Shown one piece after another: positions 54,234-64,000 of a stretch of DNA of 64,000 bases; position 1 is the first letter of the stretch, and every line of letters starts with the position of its first letter. The stretch is from Spinellus fusiger. Lineage: Eukaryota > Mucoromycota > Mucoromycetes > Mucorales > Phycomycetaceae. The translations under genes and the position numbers were made by a program. The notes under the pieces are model-generated. The model was not told the origin of the DNA. It did not search any database and saw only the letters and a program-made list of their open reading frames with translations. The stretch is taken from contig JALLLS010000010.1 of the NCBI GenBank assembly GCA_025094145.1, forward strand, positions 248,001 to 312,000, read 5' to 3'.

Positions 54234-55551
54234 TTAGTTTCTCACTAACAGACTCTCAATAATAGCCATAATGGTCCATTTTCTATTCTCTGCTTCCTGG
54301 AAAACAAGTGAACGATCAGAGTAAAATACCTAATGACATTAGCAAACCACATCTTCAATTTATAAACCTACTTCATCATCTACTTCTTCTTGTTTTCTGG
54401 GCAAACAGTGCATAAATACCCAATTGGGGTCTGCTTGTCCTTTTGTGGCCATCTCCATTGTCACCTGGTAACCGGAGAATTGCTGTAGACGCTCCACCTT
54501 TTCATCTTCTTGGCCCATGCTTACCCTAGAAACATACAGGTAAGTCCATGCATGTCTAACATCACCCTCCAAGGAGAGGAGCACACACTGAGAAATGGAT
54601 CATCCTACCAAGTGTCTGTGATAATGACATCAGCTCCCTTCACTGCCTCTAATGGGTCTGTTGTGAACAGCACAGTGGCCCCTGTCTTTTGGGCATCCTT
54701 ATAGGCGATGTCCACTACATCCTCATCACACTTATACTGGGGAGGACAGGCAGCACTCACACTTATTCCAACTTTAGGAAATGATACTAGAATCTCCTGT
54801 AGAATGTTGTTGGCGTCTCCCACCCATGCGACACGTAGTCCAGGGAGTGTTTCACGGGGATGCTGAGTGTGTGCGGTGTACTGGCCTTTTTGTACAAACT
54901 GACGACGGTGATGAATGTGTTCATGTAAAGTCATAAGGTCAGCAATGGTTTGTGTGGGGTGGTATTTTGAAGACAACGCATTGATGACAGGAACACTCGA
55001 CTCTTTTGCTAGTAGCTAAAGCAAGGATCAGTGCACCATTCCATGCTGACTACATCTACAGAGACTACATACCTCAATCTCTTCATGGCCATTCACACGA
55101 GCCATAATACCATCTGCCATGGAACTAATGACTCGAGAGGTATCTAGTAAAGATTCATTGACACCCAACTGAATATCTTGACTGCCTAAGAACATGGCAT
55201 GACCACCTAGAATACCAACAGATATGCATTGGATGAGCCAAATATAAAATATAAAACCACAAAGACTCTAAGGATCCTTCTCCTTATAACCGCCAAATCA
55301 AACCATAGACCTCTCTATTTACCAAGATAAGTCATTGATGTTTCTGCTGCTACACGAGTACGTGTGGATCTCTTGGAAAATAGAAGAGCAAGTGTTTTTC
55401 CTGTTAATGGTTGATGGGTACGACGCTCTGGATAGTTGTATTTGGATTCAACCTTGAGTTGAATAGCACGGTGAACAAGATCAAGGATCTCATCATGAGA
55501 GAGATCTGCAGAGGTAATAAAGTGTTTGGGTTTGGATACGGCAGAAAGCAT
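54234..55551 (-). CDS. Ornithine carbamoyltransferase
   Basis: Makes citrulline from ornithine and carbamoyl phosphate in arginine synthesis. ATG 55551. Exons join as [23 protein letters not shown]..., [16 protein letters not shown] (carbamoyl-phosphate site STRTR), [73 protein letters not shown] (ornithine loop SMG), [16 protein letters not shown] (catalytic HCLP) and [20 protein letters not shown] before the stop at 54234. Introns are at about 55222-55320, 55019-55071, 54536-54606 and 54304-54369. Position HPTQ is HPxQ as in the family. The N-terminal extension before the enzyme fold is only about ten residues, so a mitochondrial presequence is not obvious; an upstream exon cannot be excluded. 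Confidence 0.95.
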
Positions 55552-58500
55552 AGTGAGAATGGAGATACTTGCTACAGGAGAAATACTATGGAGTATATAT
55601 ACTTATTCCTTGGGGCGGAGTAGGTCAGTCTGACTCAATGACTCAGGGACTGTTATCCAGTATGCATACTATTAAGGTTTCAGCTGAAGAAAGGAACTAA
55701 ACTCCAGTATATTTAATTGTTAATGCATAACTGTTGATGACATGACAAAGTCAAGTACTAGGAATACAGAGGTTCTGTCTTTCTTCTGCATAACAAACTG
55801 TGGTTAAATAAGGGCAATAGCATATAAAAAAGTCATCTGGAATTCTGGGGAAAGCTTGATATTAGCAGTAGTACGCGGTGCTCTCTTTAAGTTTATGCAC
55901 AATGATCAATATCTCTTTGTCTTGAATGCATCCACTGATGTTTTCCACAAATAACGGTGCTACAGACACTCTTCTAGTAACAGTAAAAAGCCTTATTATT
56001 TTCTCATTGGCTGAGTTAAAGTATGGGGTAAATTGTACAGAATACATACATCAATGCATTACACTTGTCTATAAATGGAAACATGTTTAATAGAAAAGTA
56101 TTACAGTAGTAGTAGGGCCAATAAAGCAAAAGTGTTTACCATTGCGTGGGGTTAAAGTCATTCTATAGATATTATTTTCTTCCTTGTCTATATTCATAGG
56201 GTTTCATTGTAATCATGGATCCACAGAAGACTATTAGGCAAACAGGGGCAGTTTCTTTTTCTTTTTTAGTAGGGAGCTGTGTTTATTCTTCTGCTTTGTC
56301 AATTCAGAAGATGATAAGACGCTATAACATACGACTTCTTATCGCATCGGCATTTACAACTTGCTCAAGTAAAGTATCAACTTTCAACTCAGAAAATATA
56401 CAGGTTGTAGTGTGACTCATCAGTAAAGTTGAGTCATAGTTATGTACTTTTGCTTTTACAGTGCAGCACCCCTGTTATTTTGTATACTTTACAATGACCA
56501 TTGACTGTAGTTTATCCCTCATCAACCTTTCTATATCAAACTTACCTATCAAATCTAAAGATAGATAATCTTTTGTTAAACCTCTTGTATTACTGATGAT
56601 AGCTTTACCGACTTCTATCTATTCTATTGAAATCTATCCATTCTATTGAAATTTATCCATTTCTCAGTAAGACAAGTCATTAAGAATAGATGGTAAATCC
56701 ATTAATTTCGAATATAATTCATTAATCTCAATTTATTATTGTCATTGTTATTATCACTATTATCAAGTGTCTAACATATTGATGTAATAAATAGACTACA
56801 TACCCTTCGACCCTCTTTCCACCAACAATAAATACAGAAACCTTTATTGAATTTAATCGTTGCATGAAGAATTGACATAAAAACAATAATGAATCTACAA
56901 ATGATTTATGATTTCAATTCATCTTTATGTTTTATATCATTATTTCAGAATGAATCAATATACAACAACCATAAGATATACTTTATACCTTATTAACAAG
57001 ATCAAACTATCCAGAGAAAGTGAACCTTATCTGTTGTACATAAAAACACTATATGAAACAGAAAATAAATCTTAATAAACTTATGTTTTATTTATGTTAT
57101 TTCATCATTTAATATGCATGCTACATTTTTAGACTAATTCTTTTGACTTATCACAATACTTTTACGAATTCATTGAATAGAAGGTCTTTACATTTCAATT
57201 GGTATATAAAAAGGGATGACTTATTTAATAGTAAAAGTTTACCTGTACCTATATTACAGATGGGCCCTTTTGACTTATACTGGCAATAGTGTTAAATTAT
57301 TAAGATATTCTACTCTATCTTTGTATCCATAAATTCTTTATTTCTCTCCTAGTAAATAGTCATATTTTTCAGAATGATTCTTTCTAATAAGTCTGGGCAT
57401 CTTCATTTGAGTCGAAATCCGGGATTTGGGCCAATAAATCCAAACACAGTATTTAACTACTCTTAACTTTGTACACTCTTGATTTTACACTAGTATGACA
57501 TCTGACCTTTTACTAGTGAAGCTAATGACCAAAACTAGAGTTTGGACAGTCTATAGCCATTATAGCTTAAATATAATAAGTCACTATTCTAATTTAGTTG
57601 TAATACTAGTAAACTATGAGTGTTCATAGATCCAATGTAGGTACTTTATACTCGTCATACTATTTTCTGTAACTATCGAATGTTATGGATTTACTCTCGG
57701 GATGATATATACAGGTGCTTATGTATTGTTTATTATTGTTATTGTCAATGGATAGTTCATGTTTTCTTTTCTTTTTCTTGGAGATAGTTTAATGCTTATG
57801 AATCGTCCTACATAACATCTCTCACCATGCTATCAGCTCTTTTCTTGTTCATCTTTATTCATAAACTCGCCTACAATGAGAAGATCTATAGACATACCAA
57901 GCTCAATGTCAGTCATTGATTTTTTGACATTTGAATCATGTATACTAACATTGAAAAGCTTCATTTATATTTATATTTATATTTATAGCAGAGGCCTCAG
58001 CAAGTAAGTTGGTGTTATTAAAAATACAAACAAGGATAATAAGAATTCAATAATAAGTAGCTATGCCCATACCATGCCCATACTCACATCAATAGATTTA
58101 TTTTCATTTTAGCTGAAATAATTCTCTATCAGGCTTCTCAAAGGTGTTCATCCTATCCAGCGTGTTATTCATCCACTATTTACTCACATACTAGCTAAAC
58201 ACTTGTCTTTATCAACAGTAATTAACAAATCACTTGTAACAATATCTTTTATAGAATATCTTTTTCATGCCCAATGTTTATATTATATTGTTTTATGGTA
58301 GAGTATTGAGGAATAATTGAATGTCAAAAAGAATAAAAGAATTCATTGCTATAGATAATCATTGTGGGGCTAATGTTTGAGCAAATAAGTTTACTTTTGT
58401 TAGATTGATTGATTTTTCTTCTTCTTTTATATATAAATATCTATCTTTGAGATACTTAGGCAACATCTTAATTACCAATTAGCCGCTCATACACGCACAT

Positions 58501-58604
58501 CTTATATTCTTTTCATTCCATGTCTTCTGGTGACCCATGCTTGTTCCCCCTGTTCCTATGATTTTGAATACCAAGTGTCACAGTGGATGCATTTATCCAT
58601 CGCT
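55552..58604. other. AT-rich gene-poor region with possible transposase scraps
   Basis: About 3 kb without a supportable gene. A minus-strand frame at 55862-56047 (PYFNSANEKIIRLFTVTRRV) weakly resembles the C-terminal SPFLNPIEE.W block of a DDE transposase. A plus frame at 56215-56415 is unrecognised. From 56.5 to 58.4 kb I see only AT-rich DNA. Confidence 0.45.
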
Positions 58605-60366
58605 CTAGTGGCGAAGAATACCATGGTATTGATCTATGACTTCGTTTAATAGAAGCTGGCGTGCCTTGATGCCTTGCATTCTTCGTCGATGTCCAGCCAG
58701 CCATAACATTGTCTCTGCATAGGTCTTTGGGAGTACTCTTTTCACTTTGATATTATCATCTGAGCATATCAATGTAAAGTAAAATATATTGCTAATGTCT
58801 TGAGTGCCATTTTCAATATCAGTTACTTGGGCCACGACACGTATTTGTAGTGATCGATGGGGATATCCTTCTGCATGAACCACACATGCCTTTAGATTTA
58901 AAAATGTCCCAATATTCACGGGTTTTCTGAAAATAACTTGGTCCATGGCCAGCAGATTATTAGACATTGTGTTTGTGAATAGGGCAGCTTCTGAATAGGC
59001 CAATTCATAGGCCTTTCTCATCAAGTAGCCACCAAAGATGCTGTTATGGATGTTGCGGTATTGTGAATGCATGATCAAATTGCTTTCCATGTGAGTGTCT
59101 GACATCCACACCAGGTTCTTAGGGAGAGGAGGCTTAGCATCTGATACACACAGAGAGCTCTTTCCTTCACTGAAGTCATCTGTATACTGTGAGGATTGAA
59201 GATAGATATCATGGATGGTGAGGCGTTCTTCGGGTGTGGGAGGTCGTCGAGTCAGCTCATATTCAGCTGCTCTCTTTTTACGCTTTTTGTTTGCCTTTGC
59301 GAATTCAAATATCCTTTCTTCTTCAGGCGACTGGAAGACAATAGGATTCACCTGAATGGGTTTGCGTGTATAGGAGTCTAGGGCCACCATAGTAATTCTC
59401 GTAGCAAGTACTGTGTTACTGCCAAGCAAACTAATATCTTCTGGCTTTTTAGGTAATAGTGTGTCTGAATCTGACTCCTCCACAGTATCCACAGTCTCTG
59501 CCTTGATAAAGACTTCTGGTATAAGTACAAGCACAGCATCCTCTTACCTACTCTCCATTGAGCTATTGCCAACATAAGACACATGGCCACTTAGTTTGTA
59601 ATTCTCCACTGAATCACTAATCATTAGATCAAGTCTGTCTACACTGGCAGTAACAATGGTAGTAGGAGATGCCTCTGGGTCTCCATTATCCACATGTTTA
59701 TAGGCAATCGTGCCCGCCAAAGCATCCAGATCTACAACGGAGTTACTCTCCATCCTTTGTAGATATAAAAATAGATAGAGTCACCTATGAAATTACCTTC
59801 TAGCAGTTTTCCTACTCTTATTCTCTTGTCTACAAAGATGTACTCTTCTAGCAGTTCAGGAGAAGACTTGAACAAGAGATACTTCTCCACATAACTATCG
59901 GACATCTATCGGAAGAGAAATATGAGATATTAATGCACCTTGTCTATTTATATTTATATGTATCAGTATTACTTTCTTCTCGATAAGCGTGCGTTCTTTA
60001 CTGTTGCAAGGAGGCTCCAAGGGCTTTTTATTTTCTCTCTTTATAATATCCTCTATCCAGAACATGTCTTTTTCTGTTTTCTTTGCATTAAGTTCTATGA
60101 AGAAGAAGAAAGAGAGAGAAAGAGAGAGAGAGAAAGAAAGGAGGGATAAGTAGGGTTTTCTTTCTTCTTCTTACTGTCAAGTCTATTATTGACTTGCCTT
60201 CTCTTATGGCAGCTATTGAAGTAAAGAAGCGTAGTCGTGCTGGTGAGTACTGGTACGGCGACAGTGCAACATTTTTAAAGACAGTAGAGACAGAAGGAGA
60301 CCGAAATAAAGCAAGCATAAAAGAGTTGAGAAAGACAGAAATGATCAATGAGAAATTTAAGGGCAA
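58605..60366 (-). CDS. Acyl-CoA thioesterase, ACOT9-type, double hotdog
   Basis: Hydrolyses acyl-CoA in mitochondria. Exon 1 (from ATG 60366 or 60318) reads like a presequence (SPARLRFFTSIAAIRE). A GC-AG intron (60095-60197, donor GAAG|GCAAGT) joins it in frame to ELNAKKTEKDMFWIEDIIKR, and a second intron (about 59907-59967) to MSDSYVEKYLLF, which matches the RMKDSYIEV start of the ACOT9 fold. Then come RVGKLLE, DLDALAGTIAYKHVDN, ASPTTIVTASVDRLDL, LSGHVSYVGNSSMEV (hotdog 1), VNPIVFQSPEEERIF, TPEERLTIHDIYLQ, and hotdog 2 with YRNIHNSIFGGYLMRKAYELAY, FRKPVNIGTFL and PKTYAETMLWLAGHRR. Stop at 58605. Length of about 470 residues fits. Confidence 0.92.
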
Positions 60367-60560
60367 GGAAGAAGCCCATATTTATGCATGGAGCGTGACG
60401 TGCAATTCATTCAAGACAGAGCTGATCTCTCTTTTTCTCCTGTACACACATGTCTGCTTCTGTTAAAAACAAGCTGAGGGCATTCTATTTATATTTAGAG
60501 AGATTGATATGGACATTATTAAGCCTATCTATGACTATTGCGTGTTCTATAGATGATATA

Positions 60561-61725
60561 CACCTTCTTCGGAAAGTATTCGCACAACCTCAGAAAAAAA
60601 TCGCACACTTTATATTTTACTTTTTGTACACTTTTTTTTCACTTTTTGCACACTTTATATTTTACTTTTTGCACAATTTCATAAATTCTTTTTGCACAAA
60701 GTGTGCGAAATTTATTAAAGGGTATGTCTACTTAAACATGTCTTAAATTTCGAAGAAGAGTAACGACAAAATTCCTTAAGATCACTGATAAGAACATTGC
60801 TACATGCTTCAGTGATCCTCATGTTTAACGTCTCATTTTCTAAGAGCTTTTTTTCTTTTAAGCTTACTCTTCACAACAGACCAGAGTTGCTCAATGGGAT
60901 TAAGCTCAGAAGAGTAGGGTGGAAGGTATACATATCCATAGCCACGACCTTCAATAAGTCTGCTAATACTTTCAGCTGTGTGGATAGGTGAATTATCCAT
61001 TATTATATAAAGTCCTTTAAATTCATTGTAAAGATCCAAAGCATCCAAAGTGCTTGCAATAAAGTTAAAGTAATGACCAGTAACTGTTCCAGTGAGACTG
61101 TCCACTGCTTGATCTAACGTTGCAGAGGGGTAATAAAAAAAAGAATTTTCAGAAAGATGTTTCTTATGGTCTTCATTTAATAATGCTGGTTAGCCCATTT
61201 TTGGGGTCTCTACTGGCTCAACTTTGAGATCTCTGTTCATATTTTGCATGATTTATTCCTGATCTCTTTCAAGCCAGTCGTATGCGGTTCGACGAGCAAT
61301 ACTCAACTGCTTAGCTGCTTTACCGCAGTCATATAGTTCATAAATCAGATGAAAAAAGTGACCTTTAACATCATCACCATGTTTCTTCTATTAAGACACG
61401 GGTGCTAGAGTAGAAGTTGTATTCTTTTTGGTGGCCTTGGGTTTTGGCTGAGGCTTCTCGGGTGGTTTTAAGTCCAAGTAAGTACTGTAGTCTACGATGT
61501 TTTGAAGAGGAAAAGATTCTTTATCTACATTCATCAATATGGGCTCATTGCCCGATTCATCGATAGTATTTCCCTGTCCATCTTCATAGTAGGTTTGTAA
61601 GCTCATTGTTGAAAAAATAAAATTTCGAAAACTGTGCAATTTTTTTTTATGAAATTGTGCAAAAAGTGAAATATAAAGTGTGCGATTTTTTTCTGAGGTT
61701 GTGCGAATACTTTCCGAAAAAAGTG
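60561..61725 (-). mobile_element. TA-flanked DNA transposon with long terminal inverted repeats
   Basis: The left end CACCTTCTTCGGAAAGTATT (60561) and right end, inverted (CACTTTTTTCGGAAAGTATT, ending 61725), are both flanked by TA. Inverted similarity continues inward through cgcacaacctcagaaaaaa and cacactttatattttactttt, giving a repeat of roughly 70-100 bases; the left arm has an extra tandem copy of the cacactttatatttt block. Inside, a minus-strand transposase remnant is present. The element is 1165 bases long, typical of the IS630/Tc1/mariner group. Confidence 0.88.
60833..61615 (-). pseudogene. DDE transposase of the 60.6-61.7 kb element, internally deleted
   Basis: N-terminal part MSLQTYYEDGQGNTIDESGN starts at 61605. 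A helix-turn-helix piece (ARRTAYDWLERDQE) and LLNEDHKKHLSENSFFYYPS follow with stops, then GTVTGHYFNFIASTLDALDLYN, the second catalytic Asp in LYIIMDNSPIHTAES and the Glu in YSSELNPIEQLWSVVKSKL. The segment that should carry the first catalytic Asp is absent, so this copy needs a helper. Confidence 0.75.
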
Positions 61726-61727
61726 TA

Positions 61728-63058
61728 TCTATTAATGAGGGTATGGCTAGAGACATTAACGGGAAATAATAAACAAAAACATCAAAGAAATGACTAGAGA
61801 GTCTTTCTTCTTTTGCATTCTTATGAATTACAACAACGACATTGAGTGTTTAGATAGGATTGTTACATTCAGTTACATCAGACATTCATTGTCTGTAATA
61901 CATTTGGTGCTGAGAGACAGATAAGGGGAGTTGGTAAGGCGGACTACGAGGCTGGATGATGAGATGCTGGGTGGAATATAAGACTCTTTCTGAGTCAAGA
62001 AAAGAGAAATATTCTATCCTTAAGGTCATAGCATAAAAAGTGTATTTTTAGTAGTCTAGTTGAACTATTCTCTCATATTAAGGAGAAACATTTATGACTT
62101 AGTTTTTTAGTGGTTGAAGAGTCAATGTGTAATATATTCTTTAAGTCTACCAAGATATCCATTGTCACAATGATATTCATAACCAATGGGTGGAATAGAT
62201 CATTAGCAGCTACATTTCTATACGTTATATGAATTGTCCAAAAAAAGAAAAAAGATATACCTATTCACTCATAATATAGCTGATCATCAGAACTAAAGAA
62301 GTCTTGATTGCATGTCATCCCATTGCTTTATTGATAGACAAGACTGTACTATAGTGTAGTACATTAAAATGTATTTCATTAATCTCCAAACAAACAGCAT
62401 TGCAGTCTATCTGTCAAAAGCTAAATAAGAATAGGGTTTAGTATGTGTCTTAGGGCTTTATACTCCTCTTTTTATTATATTTTATATTATGATAGACAGT
62501 TCAAGACACTTATTAAAACAGTAGTATATCTTTTGACTCTTCATTAGAAATCATCGGATGCCATGTAGGGATCCTCTGATAGAGAAGCCTGTGATTGTAA
62601 TAATAAGATAAATTCCCAATGATGCTGTACATTAGAAATAAACTAAAGAAGTGTTTGGTGATATTGAGGAAGATATTGACTATCTATCTATCAGATATAT
62701 ATCTTTTTGCCTATGATAAAGAATTACAACAGTAGATGGACAGAGATAACTATTGCCTATACATACACCTTTTGTCTTGATGAGTTGGCTGCTACTTGTG
62801 TGGATTAATCTTTGTTCTCTATCAAGATAGTTTACACTCTATACCCACTCTACACTATGGACACAAGCCATGTGAACTATAAAAACACATTGCTTGTTCC
62901 CAACAGACCCTCTACTTGAGTAATTTCTCTTGTTTTACTGCACTACCTAGTCATTCACTTGTCTTTGGAGACAGGCTTGGCCTGGAAGGAGCCACAAAAC
63001 AAACACGAGAAGAAAGAGTAAATAGACGTGACTTGTTAACTCCATCTTCAAAGACATA
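61728..63058. other. Intergenic, no gene seen
   Basis: 1.3 kb AT-rich DNA between the transposon and the next gene. The final 200 bases probably include the promoter and leader of the gene at 63059. I find no coding similarity. Confidence 0.4.
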
Positions 63059-64000
63059 ATGACGAGTGGTGGTGTCCCTCAACAGCTTCTTCTTGAAAAA
63101 CTATGGTCAAGCCAACTCGATGAGCCCATCAACTGTTTGGCTGTAGGAAAGCCCTTTATGGAAGAATTGAGTGAAGAGAACGACGTGCTTGTAGGAACAA
63201 CGGCTGGACGTGTCCTCATCTTGAACCAGACAAAAGTAGGGGTGGTCTTTGACTTCTTTCATGGACTCATTCAGTAGCCAGTAGAAGGTCTTTTAGATAC
63301 AAAGGGAAGCTCTATTCAAGCCCTTAAACTGCATGATTTGACGGGTTATGGCTCTCTTGATCTGGTGGTGGGTGACTCTGACGGTGTTATTACTCTTTTT
63401 TCACGCCAACAGATATTGAGTAAACGTGCATTGGGGGCTGCTGTGATGCAAATAGAAATCTACGAGGATTTAGGCAACTATATTTTATTTTCTTTTATTT
63501 TTTATTGTTTCTATCCTAGAAGGCTATTAACACAGAAGTCTAAAGTGGGTGGTTATGAAATTATTGCAGGAGACATGCATGGTACATTGACAAGCTTCCA
63601 GCACCATGATGCCCTCTGGAAACTCAATATTGCTGAAGAGTCTGCCAAAGTGGCTGATATGGGAAGTCATGGAAGAAAGTCATCTTTTGTACGGTGTGTA
63701 CTGTCCACCACCTTAAAAGATTCATTTGGCATGGATGTAGCCTGTTTGCTCGTGTGTACTGGATGGCCTCTTGTTCACTTTGTACAGGGAGGAGAGCGAA
63801 TCATGAGTTTAAAAGTACCTAGTGTGATTCATTCAGTAAGTAGGATCGTAGTGTATTGTACTTATCTCAAGCAACAAAGATGTGTGCAGGTCACTTTTTA
63901 ACCAGCACCACCATGCGCTTCTTCCATGGACCAGTATCAAAGGCACAAAAGAGCCCAGATACCCAGCAAGTACTGTTAGCAGGACAGGATGGAAATGTAT
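63059..64000 (+). CDS. Beta-propeller-like protein, possibly ITFG2-like (5' part only)
   Basis: ATG 63059. Joined exons give LLEKLWSSQLDEPINCLAV, then DVLVGTTAGRVLILNQTK, an intron (63237-63277) to PVEGLLDTKGSSIQALKLHD, LDLVVGDSDGVITLFSRQQ, YEIIAGDMHGTLTSFQHHDALW, and after a probable intron (about 63841-63890) FLTSTTMRFFHGPVSKAQ and VLLAGQDGNV at the window end. The repeated (V/I)(V/I)GDxxGxL(T/Y) strands are typical of FG-GAP/WD-like propellers. ITFG2, a KICSTOR subunit that controls TORC1, has this layout, but the match is too weak to name. A hydrophobic stretch at 63478-63525 (YILFSFIFYCFY) could be a retained intron. The 3' end lies outside. Confidence 0.6.

Noticed and set aside
56215..56415. 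66-codon plus-strand frame in AT-rich DNA
   Set aside because: Isolated, short, and without recognisable motifs.

Overview
This window is nuclear DNA from a filamentous fungus, most likely Mucoromycota (Mucorales-like). The reasons are AT-rich DNA, many introns of about 40-100 nt with GTAAG/GTATG donors, fungal-type gene families, a homeodomain protein with a long conserved C-terminal region that I associate with this group, and abundant decayed Tc1/mariner-type transposons. Assignment below phylum is inference. I saw no rRNA, tRNA or CRISPR array. Joined exons were worked out by eye from splice signals and family motifs.

Left part (1-12.2 kb), all on the minus strand: a mitochondrial carrier (Mme1/YMR166C type, cut by the window edge), a very large Fmp27/Hob/SABRE-type bridge lipid-transfer gene (1.46-10.45 kb) with at least one clear frame break, and a homeobox gene. 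From 12.5 to 15.1 kb there is transposon-derived DNA with a TnpB/Fanzor-like zinc-ribbon remnant. A RECQL-type helicase (+) occupies 15.9-18.5 kb and is followed by a large minisatellite.

Middle (20.3-41 kb): a TRAK/HAP1-N-like coiled-coil gene (+), two decayed Tc1 elements (22.9-24.9 kb), a small unknown coiled-coil gene (+), a G3BP/Nxt3-type NTF2+RRM gene (+), a divergent hexokinase-like gene (-), a PacC/Rim101 zinc-finger gene (-) with a 14-nt microexon, a short-chain dehydrogenase (+) and the nonsense-decay helicase UPF1 (-).

Right part (41-64 kb): a Uls1-like SNF2/RING ATPase divergent from UPF1, a Pmc1-type calcium ATPase (+), a transposon zone (52-54 kb) that repeats the 14-15 kb block, ornithine carbamoyltransferase (-), a gene-poor AT-rich stretch (55.6-58.5 kb), an ACOT9-type acyl-CoA thioesterase (-), a TA-flanked DNA transposon with long inverted repeats, and the 5' part of a beta-propeller-like gene (+) that leaves the window.

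The genes are housekeeping or regulatory and do not form one pathway. Shared themes are nucleic-acid helicases (RECQL, UPF1, Uls1), mitochondrial metabolism (carrier, OTC, thioesterase) and pH, sugar and calcium regulation (PacC, hexokinase-like, Pmc1). The most notable observations are the frame breaks in the Fmp27-type gene, the hexokinase-like protein with altered active-site positions and an Asp/Gly insertion, the PacC microexon, and the Fanzor-like relic.
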